Shown here in pieces: positions 19,429 to 27,045 of a stretch of DNA of 64,000 nt. Source of the stretch: Streptomyces coeruleorubidus. GTDB taxonomy: Bacteria > Actinomycetota > Actinomycetes > Streptomycetales > Streptomycetaceae. The notes under the pieces were generated by a model. The model saw nothing but the letters and a program-made list of their open reading frames with translations. It was not told where the DNA came from and did no database searches. A program made the translations under genes and the position numbers. The stretch's first letter is position 1. The number at the start of each line of letters is the position of its first letter. The stretch spans positions 3,348,001 to 3,412,000 of the forward strand of contig NZ_CP023694.1 of the NCBI RefSeq assembly GCF_008705135.1, read 5' to 3'.

Positions 19429-19467
19429 GTAGTACTCTGACTGAAGTGGTTTGAACGTAGTACTACG
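19429..19467. promoter_or_regulatory. Probable TetR operator in divergent promoter
   Basis: A perfect 12-bp palindrome, CGTAGTACTACG, lies at 19456-19467. A second GTAGTACT lies at 19429-19436. It sits between the reductase and TetR genes; binding by that TetR is inferred from position. Confidence 0.6.
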
Positions 19468-19482
19468 GATGGAGTGGTGTCA

Positions 19483-20061
19483 ATGGTCAGGCGGAACGAA
19501 CAGCGGCGTGCCGCCCTCGTCGACGCGGCGATCGAGGTGCTGGCCGGAGAAGGCGCGCGGGGTCTGACGTTCCGGGCGGTGGACACCGAGGCCGCCGTAC
19601 CCGCGGGCACCGCGTCCAACTACTTCGCCAACCGCGACGACCTGCTCACCCAGGCCGGAGCCCGTGTCTACGAGCGACTCCAGCCCGACGAGGCCACCAT
19701 CGCCCGCCAGCGCGCGGCCGGCCGCGACCGGGAGACCTACGTGGAGCTGATGCGCGAACTCGTCGGCCGCGTCGCCTCCTTCCGCACCGGCTACCTCGCA
19801 CTGCTCGAACTCCGGCTGGAGGCCACCCGCCGCCCCGAGCTGCGCAAGGTCCTCACCGAACGGGTCCGGGCCGACGTCGACGCCAACGTCGCCTACCACG
19901 AGGCGTCCGGCCTCCCCGGCGACGCCATGGCCGTCAAACTGCTCATGCTGACCCTGAACTGGCTGATCGTCGAGCAGCTCACCCTGCCGGACGTCTTCAC
20001 GGAGGCCGAGCGCGAACAGCTCGTGACGGCCGCGGTCGAGCGAATCGTGGCGGCGGAATGA
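19483..20061 (+). CDS. TetR family transcriptional regulator
   Basis: 192 residues. The N-terminal helix-turn-helix covers about residues 8-55 (RRAALVDAAIEVLAGEGARG, then ASNYFANRDDLL), and a helical ligand-binding domain follows. It probably represses itself and the divergent reductase gene through the GTAGTACT palindrome. ATG 19483 has GGAG eight bases upstream; in-frame GTG codons at 19474 and 19477 are alternatives. The ligand is unknown. Confidence 0.88.
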   Translation: MVRRNEQRRAALVDAAIEVLAGEGARGLTFRAVDTEAAVPAGTASNYFANRDDLLTQAGARVYERLQPDEATIARQRAAGRDRETYVELMRELVGRVASFRTGYLALLELRLEATRRPELRKVLTERVRADVDANVAYHEASGLPGDAMAVKLLMLTLNWLIVEQLTLPDVFTEAEREQLVTAAVERIVAAE

Positions 20062-20074
20062 GCGGGAGCGGGAC

Positions 20075-21088
20075 CTATCGCCGCAGCGCCGGACGTGTCA
20101 CGTCCTGACCCGTCACGCCCTGACCTGCCACCTCCGTCGAGTCCTTCGGGGCCTTCCTCCCAGGAGACCCGAGGACCGGCCCTCCAGAGGCACCCCGAAC
20201 CGCCTCCGGGCCCGACGGCTTCCGCCGCGGCCCGATCTGCCCCGCCACCGTCGCCCCGAAAGCCAGCGCCATGCCCGCCAGTTGCACCGGTGTCAGCGCC
20301 TGACCGAGTGCCGCCCAGCCGACGACGGCCGCGGTCAGCGGGGAGAGCGGGCCGAGGAAGGTGACCTGCGTGGCGGTGAGGCGGCCGATGCCGCGGAACC
20401 ACAGCCAGTACGCGACCGCCGTGTTCGCCAGGGCGAGGTAGAGGTAGCCGCCGACCGCCCGGCCGTCCAGCGCGGGCGGCGCGCCCTCGACGAGGACGGC
20501 GAGGGGCGCGATGAGCAGGCCGCCCGCGGTCAGTTGCCAGCCGGTGAGGGCCAGCGGGCCGACGCCCTCGGGGCGCCCCCACCGCTTGGTGAGCACGGTG
20601 CCGGTGGACATGGACGCCGTGGAGGCGAAGGCCGCCAGCACGCCCAGCGCGTCCAGCGCCCCGGCCGCCTGGAGCACGACCAGGCTGACGCCGAACGCGG
20701 CCGCGATCCCGGTGAGCAGCGTGCGCGGCGACGGCCGCTGCCCCAGCAGCAGGGCCGAGAGCCCGACCACGAACAGCGGGCCGACCGAGCCGACGACCGC
20801 CGCCATGCCGCCGGGCAGCCGGTAAGCGGAGAGGAACAGCAGCGGGAAGAAGGCGCCGATGTTCAGCGCGCCCAGCACCACCGACTTCCACCACCAGGCG
20901 CCGCGCGGCAGCACCCGGGCGATGGCCAGCAGGAGCAGACCGGCGGGCAGGGCGCGCAGGAGGCCGGTGAACAGGGGCCGGTCGGGCGGGAGGAACTCGG
21001 TGGTGACGGCGTAGGTCGTGCCCCAGGAGACGGGGGCGAGGGCGGTGAGGGCGGTGAGCGTGGCGCGGTGCGCGGCCTGGGGACGCAT
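20075..21088 (-). CDS. EamA/DMT-family transporter
   Basis: A 337-residue inner-membrane protein with ten predicted helices in two EamA repeats (first around residues 8-140, second 145-285). It begins with the family-typical PVSWGTTYAVTTEFLPPDRP. A Gly/Pro-rich tail of about 45 residues follows the last helix. The group exports small metabolites or amino acids; the substrate is not visible. ATG 21088 is preceded by GGAAGGG. It is divergent from a MarR gene over a 24-bp near-perfect palindrome, so it is the likely target of that regulator. Confidence 0.87.
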   Translation of the reverse strand: MRPQAAHRATLTALTALAPVSWGTTYAVTTEFLPPDRPLFTGLLRALPAGLLLLAIARVLPRGAWWWKSVVLGALNIGAFFPLLFLSAYRLPGGMAAVVGSVGPLFVVGLSALLLGQRPSPRTLLTGIAAAFGVSLVVLQAAGALDALGVLAAFASTASMSTGTVLTKRWGRPEGVGPLALTGWQLTAGGLLIAPLAVLVEGAPPALDGRAVGGYLYLALANTAVAYWLWFRGIGRLTATQVTFLGPLSPLTAAVVGWAALGQALTPVQLAGMALAFGATVAGQIGPRRKPSGPEAVRGASGGPVLGSPGRKAPKDSTEVAGQGVTGQDVTRPALRR

Positions 21089-21118
21089 GAGTCGCACCCT
21101 TCCGAGTAGGTCAGTACC

Positions 21119-21142
21119 AAGTAGCTTAGCGCTAAGCCACTT
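21119..21142. promoter_or_regulatory. Probable MarR operator
   Basis: A near-perfect 24-bp inverted repeat with arms AAGTAGCTTAGC and GCTAAGCCACTT (one mismatch). A further half-site AAGCCACTT begins at 21152. It lies between the divergent EamA and MarR genes. Confidence 0.7.
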
Positions 21143-21195
21143 GCCGTCAAGCCACTTTCTTGCGGGCGACCCAGAGTCGTCGGATACTCGTGCCC

Positions 21196-21714
21196 ATGAG
21201 CGAACGCCCCGAGCAGCGCAAGGACCCCGTCGACGCGATCATCGACCAGTGGGCGACGGTCCGGCCCGACCTCGACACCGCCGCCATGGAGGTCTTCGGC
21301 CGCATCTACCGGCTCTCCCGCGCGATGGGCGAACGGACGGAGAAGGCGTACGCGCGGTTCGGGATCGGCCGCGGGGAGTTCGACGTCCTGGCGACCCTGC
21401 GCCGCGCCGGCGAGCCCTACACGCTCTCGCCCCGGCAGCTCTCGGCCACGCTGATGCTCACGACGGGAGGCATGACGGGCCGCCTCGACAAGCTGGAACG
21501 CGCCGGCCTGCTGCGCCGCTCCCCCGACCCGCACGATCGCCGGGGCCTGAAGGTCACCCTCACCGACAAGGGCCTGGAGCTGATCGACGAGGCGGTCGGT
21601 GCCGGACTCGCCGTCCAGACGGAGGCGCTGTCCGGCCTCGACGACGGGCAGGCCGGACAGCTGTCGGAGCTGCTCAGGGAGTTGCTCCGCACGACGGAGG
21701 ACCGGCAGGACTGA
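21196..21714 (+). CDS. MarR family transcriptional regulator
   Basis: 172 residues. A winged helix-turn-helix sits at about 60-130: LSPRQLSATLMLTTGGMTGRL is the recognition region and SPDPHDRRGLKVTLT the wing with its conserved D-R-R. Flanking helices form the dimer interface. It is predicted to repress itself and the divergent exporter gene, released by an unknown aromatic or amphipathic ligand. I chose ATG 21196; an in-frame GTG two codons upstream is possible. Confidence 0.9.
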   Translation: MSERPEQRKDPVDAIIDQWATVRPDLDTAAMEVFGRIYRLSRAMGERTEKAYARFGIGRGEFDVLATLRRAGEPYTLSPRQLSATLMLTTGGMTGRLDKLERAGLLRRSPDPHDRRGLKVTLTDKGLELIDEAVGAGLAVQTEALSGLDDGQAGQLSELLRELLRTTEDRQD

Positions 21715-21744
21715 ACCGGCGTCCGACGCGTTCGCCGGTGACCT

Positions 21745-21772
21745 GGCGGGCCGGTGCCTGCGCCGGCCCGCC
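21745..21772. terminator. Bidirectional terminator hairpin
   Basis: Arms 21745-21754 and 21763-21772 (10 bp, GC only) with an eight-base loop between the convergent MarR and monooxygenase genes. Confidence 0.7.
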
Positions 21773-21778
21773 GAGGCG

Positions 21779-23200
21779 CTACCCCACGTGGGCGGTGACG
21801 GCCGCCTCGATCGCCCGGGCGTCCGCCGAATCGGCCGCCCATGCCGCGTACCCGTCGGGCCGCACCAGCACGGTCGTACGGCGGTCGCTCGCCCAGCGCT
21901 CCACGGCCAGCCGGCCCGCACGGGCGGCCCCGGCCTTGTACGGCTCCGGGGTGATCAGCACGAACCGGCCGCCGCGCATCGCCTCGTGGAGGCGACCGCC
22001 TCCGGCCAGGGCGACGTCCGGGACGCGCATGCCGGTGAAGCGGTGGGAGCCGCGGGGCGCGGGGTAGCGGTAGCCGATCCCGGTGACCTGGCCGAGCGCC
22101 TTGCGGCGGGCCGGGCCGACGGTGCCGAGGAAGGCGGCGAAGGCGGTGCGCAGCGCGATCGTCCAGGGCCGCCGGGCCATCGCGGCACGCACGATGCCGC
22201 CGCTGCTGCGCAGCACCGTCCTGCCGATGGGGTGCCGTTCGGCCTGATAGGTGTCGAGGAGCGCGTCGGCCGCGTGCCCCTCGATGACGGCGGCCAGCTT
22301 CCAGCTCAGGTTGGCGGCGTCCTGGAGGCCGGTGTTCATGCCCTGGGCGCCGGCCGGGGTGTGGACGTGCGCGGCGTCACCGGCGAGGAAGACGCGGCCG
22401 GCCCGGTAGGAGGGCGCCTGCCGCTCGTCGCTGTGGAAGCGGGACATCCAGCGGGGGTCGTGCATGCCGAAGTCACGGCCGAGGGCGCGCCGGGTGGTCT
22501 CCCTGATCTCGTCGAGCCCGACCAGCGCGTCGTCGGGGAGCTCGCGGCCGCGGTCCCAGCAGACGACGCGGTGGTAGCCGTCGCCGAAGGGGACGACGAA
22601 GGCGAAGGCGTCGCCGACGGCGTCGAAGGTGAGCAGCTCCCCGGGGTCCTCGGTCACCCGTACGTCCGCGAGCATGACGGAGCGGATCACCGAACGGCCG
22701 GGGAACGGCAGCCCGACGGCGTTCCGCACCGTGCTGCGCATCCCGTCGGCGCCGACGACGTACGCCGCACGCAGCGCCTCCGCGTCTCCGCCGGGCCCGC
22801 GGATCTCGACCGTCACGCCCTGAGCGTCCTGCGTCAGCCCGGTCACCTCGGTCTCGTGGCGGAACCGCGCCCCGGCCTCAAGCGCCCGCCGCTCCAGGGC
22901 CTTCTCCACCTCGTACTGCGGAAGGACGAGGAGGTGGTTGAAGCGGGAGGGAAGCGCGGAGAGGTCGAGGCCGAGCCGGCCGTAGAGGCGGAACCGGCCG
23001 AGCCGCCGGCCGACCGCCTCCAGTTCGTCCGCCAGCCCTCGGGCGTCGAACTGCTCCAGTGTGCGGGCGTGCAGGACGAACGCGCGGGAGAGGTTGCTGA
23101 TCCCGTGCGGGCGCTTCTCGACGACGGTGACGGGGACGCCGGCGGCGGCCAGGTCGCCGGCCAGAAGCAGGCCGGTGGGGCCGGAACCGACGATGATCAC
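21779..23200 (-). CDS. FAD-dependent monooxygenase (PheA/TfdB-like), likely frameshift at its start
   Basis: 473 residues of an aromatic-hydroxylase-type flavoprotein. The FAD-binding GSGPTG is near the N-terminus, the DG-type motif appears as VVGADGMRSTVR, and the second FAD motif is GDAAHVHTPAGAQGMN. The substrate is probably a phenolic or polyketide. The only in-frame start is GTG 23200, which has no ribosome site and begins inside the first beta strand. A well-placed GGGAGG precedes an ATG at 23222 in another frame. Removing one base from the GGGG at 23206-23209 would join them as MSDTTRTVIIVGSG. Either the gene is damaged or that base is a sequencing error. It is divergent from a TetR gene. 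Confidence 0.82.
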   Translation of the reverse strand: MIIVGSGPTGLLLAGDLAAAGVPVTVVEKRPHGISNLSRAFVLHARTLEQFDARGLADELEAVGRRLGRFRLYGRLGLDLSALPSRFNHLLVLPQYEVEKALERRALEAGARFRHETEVTGLTQDAQGVTVEIRGPGGDAEALRAAYVVGADGMRSTVRNAVGLPFPGRSVIRSVMLADVRVTEDPGELLTFDAVGDAFAFVVPFGDGYHRVVCWDRGRELPDDALVGLDEIRETTRRALGRDFGMHDPRWMSRFHSDERQAPSYRAGRVFLAGDAAHVHTPAGAQGMNTGLQDAANLSWKLAAVIEGHAADALLDTYQAERHPIGRTVLRSSGGIVRAAMARRPWTIALRTAFAAFLGTVGPARRKALGQVTGIGYRYPAPRGSHRFTGMRVPDVALAGGGRLHEAMRGGRFVLITPEPYKAGAARAGRLAVERWASDRRTTVLVRPDGYAAWAADSADARAIEAAVTAHVG

Positions 23201-23239
23201 GGTGCGGGGTGGTGTCGCTCATCAGGGCCTCCCTATAAG

Positions 23240-23378
23240 CCAACACGTGTGGGGCGATGCCTGTTGGCCAACACACGTTTGCCAACGGTCGTTGACCAAC
23301 GCTCGCTGACCAACGTAGAACCGGATGCCGACTTCGTCAACGCTTGTTGGCCTACAGGTGTTGGCATACGCTCGTTGG
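23240..23378. repeat. 14-nt phased CCAAC/GTTGG operator array
   Basis: CCAAC occurs at 23240, 23268, 23282, 23296 and 23310, all in one 14-nt phase. GTTGG occurs at 23263, 23346, 23360 and 23374, the last three also exactly 14 nt apart. A perfect TGTTGGCCAACA palindrome spans 23262-23273. The array fills the divergent promoter and touches the TetR start codon. It is probably a multi-site operator for that TetR. Confidence 0.75.
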
Positions 23379-23379
23379 T

Positions 23380-23958
23380 ATGCCCGACAACAAGCTCACC
23401 GCCCCCGCCAGGCGCTCCGACACCACCCGCGCCGCCATCCTCGACGCCGCACGCGAGCGTTTCGCCGCCGACGGCTACGAGCGCGCCACCATCCGCACCA
23501 TCGCGCGGGACGCGGGCATCGACCCGTCCATGGTGATGCGGTACTACGGCAGCAAGGAGGGCCTGTTCGCGGCCGCCGTCGCCGTCGATCTGAAGCTGCC
23601 CGATCTGGGCCCGCTGCCCCGGGACGAGGTCGGGTCAGCCCTCGTGACCCACTTCCTCGCCATGTGGGAGGAGAACGAGGTGCTCACGGCCCTGCTCCGG
23701 GTCGGCGCCACCAACCAGGCCGGGGCCGAGCGCATGCAGGGCATCTTCCAGGAGCAGTTGCTTCCGGTCGCCCGCCAGGCGTGCCCCGACCCCGAGCAGG
23801 TCCCGGTGCGGGCCGCGCTCACCGCCACGCAGCTGCTCGGGCTGGCGCTCACCCGGTACGTCCTGCGCCTCCCGCCGGCCGTGGCGCTCAGCCGCCAGGA
23901 GATCGTGGCGTGGCTGGCGCCGACGGTGCAGCGCTATCTGACGGCACCGAATCCCTGA
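23380..23958 (+). CDS. TetR family transcriptional regulator
   Basis: 192 residues. Helix-turn-helix at about 15-60 (AAILDAARERFAADGYERAT, then VMRYYGSKEGLF), followed by a helical effector domain. It is divergent from the flavin monooxygenase, its likely target; such pairs usually respond to the oxygenase's substrate or product. ATG 23380 has no Shine-Dalgarno sequence and directly follows the last GTTGG repeat, which suggests a leaderless message with operators overlapping the start. A strong hairpin follows at 24009-24075. Confidence 0.88.
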   Translation: MPDNKLTAPARRSDTTRAAILDAARERFAADGYERATIRTIARDAGIDPSMVMRYYGSKEGLFAAAVAVDLKLPDLGPLPRDEVGSALVTHFLAMWEENEVLTALLRVGATNQAGAERMQGIFQEQLLPVARQACPDPEQVPVRAALTATQLLGLALTRYVLRLPPAVALSRQEIVAWLAPTVQRYLTAPNP

Positions 23959-24008
23959 CTCCCGGCCCACCCCGGCCCATCCCGGCCGGCTCCCGGCCAC
24001 CGGGAAAG

Positions 24009-24075
24009 CCGAGGGCGCCGCCCCGGTCGCCGTACGGCGGCATGCGCGTTCGTACGGCGGGGGCGGCGCCCTCGG
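24009..24075. terminator. Large bidirectional terminator hairpin
   Basis: Perfect 16-bp arms (24009-24024 and 24060-24075). The 35-base loop holds its own CGTACGGCGG repeats. It separates the TetR gene from the convergent small membrane protein gene. Confidence 0.8.
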
Positions 24076-24109
24076 AAAAGGTGCGTGACGGACTCGAAAG
24101 AAGTCCTGG

Positions 24110-24397
24110 TCAGGCCTTGGCGTCGGCCTTCGCGTCGGCCTTGGTCCTGATGTTGGAACTGGTCGGGTCCTTCTTCTTGTGCGACTTGTCCCCGACCATC
24201 ACCAGACCGTGGATGACCAGGTACAGCACGATCGGGGCCGCGACGAAGAGGCCCAGCGTCTCGATGACGCTCAGGCCCTGACCGGGGTCGTCACCGTCGT
24301 CGCGCGTGAGCGCGGAGGCGGGCGACGACATGAGCAGCATCATCAGCGTCGTACCGGCGGCCAGGGCGCCGGCGCGCAGGGCGTTCTTCTTGTCCAC
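24110..24397 (-). CDS. Small two-helix membrane protein of unknown function
   Basis: 95 residues. A first hydrophobic segment (RAGALAAGTTLMMLLM) ends in SSPASA and could be a signal peptide or helix. After a short acidic outer loop (RDDGDDPGQG) comes a clear helix, TLGLFVAAPIVLYLVIHGLV. The tail is lysine-rich (KSHKKK, then KADAKADAKA repeats). I do not recognise a family. GTG 24397 is the likely start; TTG 24415 would add six residues. It lies 62 bp upstream of... no gene on its own strand other than malQ's convergent side is linked, so context gives no clue. Confidence 0.65.
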   Translation of the reverse strand: MDKKNALRAGALAAGTTLMMLLMSSPASALTRDDGDDPGQGLSVIETLGLFVAAPIVLYLVIHGLVMVGDKSHKKKDPTSSNIRTKADAKADAKA

Positions 24398-24458
24398 GGT
24401 GCCAAAAGTATCCAACGCCGGTCGGGGCCGCGCGCCCGGGGTGCCGTAAGAGACGTCC

Positions 24459-26552
24459 TCAGCCGCCCGACGCGTCGGGCGGCTGCCGCAGAACCTCGAT
24501 GAGGGCGTGCAGCCGGGGCGAGGCGGCCAGGTCCTCCAAGGTCACGGGACGGCCCGCCGCGTCCGCGATCGGCAGCCGCCAGTTCGGGTACTGGTCCCAC
24601 GTCCCCGGGAGGTTCTGCGGGCGGCGGTCGCCCACCCCGTCGGGGAGCCAGACGCCGACCATGCGGGCCGGGGTGCGCAGCAGGTAGCGGTGGACGGCCT
24701 GGATCTCGGCCTCCTCCGAGGAGGTGTCGGTGCCGCCGGTGCCGTTCAGCAGGCCGAGCTCGGTGAGCAGGGCCAGCCACTCGGCGGTGTCGGCGGCGGC
24801 CTCGGCGCGCTCCTGCTCCAGCGGGCGGGTCAGCAGGCCCAGGCTGTCGCGGAGCGCGACGTGCTCGCCGGTGAGGCGGGCGGCCGTGGAGGGCAGGTCG
24901 TGGGTGGTGGCGGTGGCCAGGCAGTCGGCGCGCCAGCGGTCGGGGGGCAGCGGGCGGCCGTCACCCTCCCAGTCGCGTTCGAACCACAGCACGGACGTGC
25001 CGAGCACCCCGCGCTCGCGCAGCGCCTCGCGCACGCCCGGTTCGACGGTGCCCAGGTCCTCGCCGATCACCAGCGCCCCGGCCCGGGAGGCCTCCAGGAC
25101 GAGGACGGCGAGCATGGCCTCGGCGTCGTAGCGGACGTACGTACCCTCCGTGGGCGGGTGGCCCAGCGGCACCCACCACAGGCGGAACAGGCCCATGACG
25201 TGGTCGATGCGCAGGGCTCCGGCGTAGCGGAACAGGGCGCGCAGCAGTTCGCGGAAGGGGGCGTAGCCCGACTCGGCCAGGCGGTCGGGGCGCCAGGGCG
25301 GCAGGCCCCAGTCCTGGCCGCGGGCGTTGAAGGCGTCCGGCGGGGCGCCCACCGACATGCCGGCGGCGAAGTACTCCTGCTGGGCCCAGGCGTCGGCGCC
25401 GCCGGGGTGGACGCCGACCGCGAGGTCGTGCACGATCCCGACCGGCATCCCGGCCTCCCGGCCGGCACGCTGTGCGGCGGTCAGCTGGGTGTCGGTGAGC
25501 CAGGCGAGCCGGGACCAGAAGTCCACCCGGTCCATCAGTCCGTTGCGGGCACGGACGGTCTCGGCCGAGCGCGGGTCGCGCAGGCCGGTCGGCCAGCGGT
25601 GCCAGTCCGGGCCGTGCACCTCGGCGAGCGCGTACCAGGTGGCGTGGTCCTCCAGGGCCTGGCCCTGCTCGGCGAGGAAGTCGCAGTAGGCGGCGCGTCT
25701 GCCGGGGCCGAGCGGCACCGCGCACAGCAGCTCCAGCGCCTCCCGCTTGAGCTCCCACACGGCGTCGCGGTCGATCAGCGCGCCCTTGTCCAGCACCGCT
25801 TCGCGCAGCCGGCCGGATCTCTCCAGCAGCGCGCGCAGCCGCTCGCGGTCCTCGACGTACGCGCACTCGGGGACGTCCTCGATGCGCAGGTGCACGGGGT
25901 CGGGGAAGCGGCGGGAGGAGGGGCGGTACGGGGAGGGGTCGGTGGGGGCACCGGGCACGGCCGCGTGCAGCGGGTTGACCTGGACGAACCCGGAGCCGAG
26001 CGACCGCCCGGCCCAGCCGGCCAGCTCGGCGAGGTCGCCCAGGTCGCCCATGCCCCAGGAACGGCGGGACAGCAGGGAGTAGAGCTGGACGAGGAGTCCG
26101 TGGGAGCGTCCGGCGGGACTGGGCAGGCGGGCCGGGGCGACGACCAGGTGGGCGGTGGCCGTGCGGCCGTCGGGGACGGTGGCGGTCAGCCGGTGGACAC
26201 CGGGCGGGAGGTGTTCGGCCGAGGCGTGGGTCTCGCCCTGTTCGGTCTCGATGAGCAGCCGGCTTCCCTCGGGGAGCGCGGCCAGGGCGGCCGGGGGGCC
26301 GGTGCCCCAGCCGACCACCGTGGGCGGCAGCAGCCTGGCGCCCAGTTCCCGCTCCCGGGCGGCGAGCGCGGCGCGTACGGCGCCGGGCGTGCTCGCGTCC
26401 ACGCCGAGAGCGGCCAGGGTGAGGGTCACCGCGGCGGCCGAGGCCGCGACCGTACGGTCCGGGGACGGGCTGTACGAAGTGGCGACGCCGTGCAGGTCGG
26501 CGAGTCGGGACAGGTCCTCGGAAGGCGGTTCGGCCGGCCGGGGTGCGGTCAT
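24459..26552 (-). CDS. malQ: 4-alpha-glucanotransferase (amylomaltase)
   Basis: A 697-residue cytoplasmic GH77 enzyme that transfers 1,4-alpha-glucan segments between maltodextrins. The catalytic regions are RIDHVMGLFRLWWVP (nucleophile region), VIGEDLGTVEPGV (acid/base glutamate) and TTHDLPSTAARL (transition-state aspartate). An N-terminal extension of about 150 residues is beta-rich, as in actinobacterial MalQ. The ATG directly follows the TAG of a small upstream gene, so the two are co-transcribed and probably coupled. No maltose regulator or transporter is adjacent. Confidence 0.94.
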   Translation of the reverse strand: MTAPRPAEPPSEDLSRLADLHGVATSYSPSPDRTVAASAAAVTLTLAALGVDASTPGAVRAALAARERELGARLLPPTVVGWGTGPPAALAALPEGSRLLIETEQGETHASAEHLPPGVHRLTATVPDGRTATAHLVVAPARLPSPAGRSHGLLVQLYSLLSRRSWGMGDLGDLAELAGWAGRSLGSGFVQVNPLHAAVPGAPTDPSPYRPSSRRFPDPVHLRIEDVPECAYVEDRERLRALLERSGRLREAVLDKGALIDRDAVWELKREALELLCAVPLGPGRRAAYCDFLAEQGQALEDHATWYALAEVHGPDWHRWPTGLRDPRSAETVRARNGLMDRVDFWSRLAWLTDTQLTAAQRAGREAGMPVGIVHDLAVGVHPGGADAWAQQEYFAAGMSVGAPPDAFNARGQDWGLPPWRPDRLAESGYAPFRELLRALFRYAGALRIDHVMGLFRLWWVPLGHPPTEGTYVRYDAEAMLAVLVLEASRAGALVIGEDLGTVEPGVREALRERGVLGTSVLWFERDWEGDGRPLPPDRWRADCLATATTHDLPSTAARLTGEHVALRDSLGLLTRPLEQERAEAAADTAEWLALLTELGLLNGTGGTDTSSEEAEIQAVHRYLLRTPARMVGVWLPDGVGDRRPQNLPGTWDQYPNWRLPIADAAGRPVTLEDLAASPRLHALIEVLRQPPDASGG

Positions 26553-26822
26553 CTAGGACCTCGTGAAGTCCGGGACGAAGGCGGAGGGTTCGCTGGTCAG
26601 GGGGGCGGATTCGGCGAGCGGCGGCTCGCTGGTGAGGGGCTCGGCGTCGGGCAGCGGGGGCTCGCTGGTCAGCGGGGGCTCGGCGCAGGTGCTCTCGGAG
26701 CTGAAGATGCAGTAATGGGGGTCTTCGTAGCGGGGATCGTCATAGTGGGGATCGAGGTCGGCGGACGTGTCCGCCACGGGTTTGGACGGGGCCGGGAGCG
26801 GAAGGAAAGTCATCGCAGCCAC
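26553..26822 (-). CDS. Small acidic proline-rich protein upstream of malQ
   Basis: 89 residues, not recognised. GTG 26822 follows a perfect GGAGG at five bases, so translation is credible. The protein has a D/Y-rich middle (DPHYDDPRYEDPHYC), two cysteines, and a C-terminal part with four LTSEP repeats separated by short acidic linkers. The stop TAG abuts the malQ ATG. It could be a translational-coupling leader or an intrinsically disordered partner. I see no maturation enzymes that would make it a peptide natural-product precursor. Confidence 0.6.
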   Translation of the reverse strand: MAAMTFLPLPAPSKPVADTSADLDPHYDDPRYEDPHYCIFSSESTCAEPPLTSEPPLPDAEPLTSEPPLAESAPLTSEPSAFVPDFTRS

Positions 26823-27045
26823 GGGGGCCTCCTTGTTGGGTACGGCGTTCAACGGCTATCGCAGCCCTACCCAGTCAAGGCGAAGGCAGACACCCCAGGC
26901 CGAACATCGTGCTTCTGCTCACATTCCACTCTCCTCCACTCACTCCAGAGTCCGGCAATTCGGTCACAACGGCCACTCTCGTTGACACCCTCACCGGGCG
27001 GGTGGTGGGCTCGTTCTCCCGGTCGAACACCTGTGGAGGGGGCCT

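Noticed and set aside
23240..23378. CRISPR-like short repeat array
   Set aside because: The repeated core is only five bases with a 14-nt period, it lies inside a divergent promoter, and no cas gene is in the window.
26553..26822. Precursor peptide of a ribosomally made natural product
   Set aside because: No cyclase, dehydratase, radical-SAM or protease partner is adjacent; the gene is tied to malQ.
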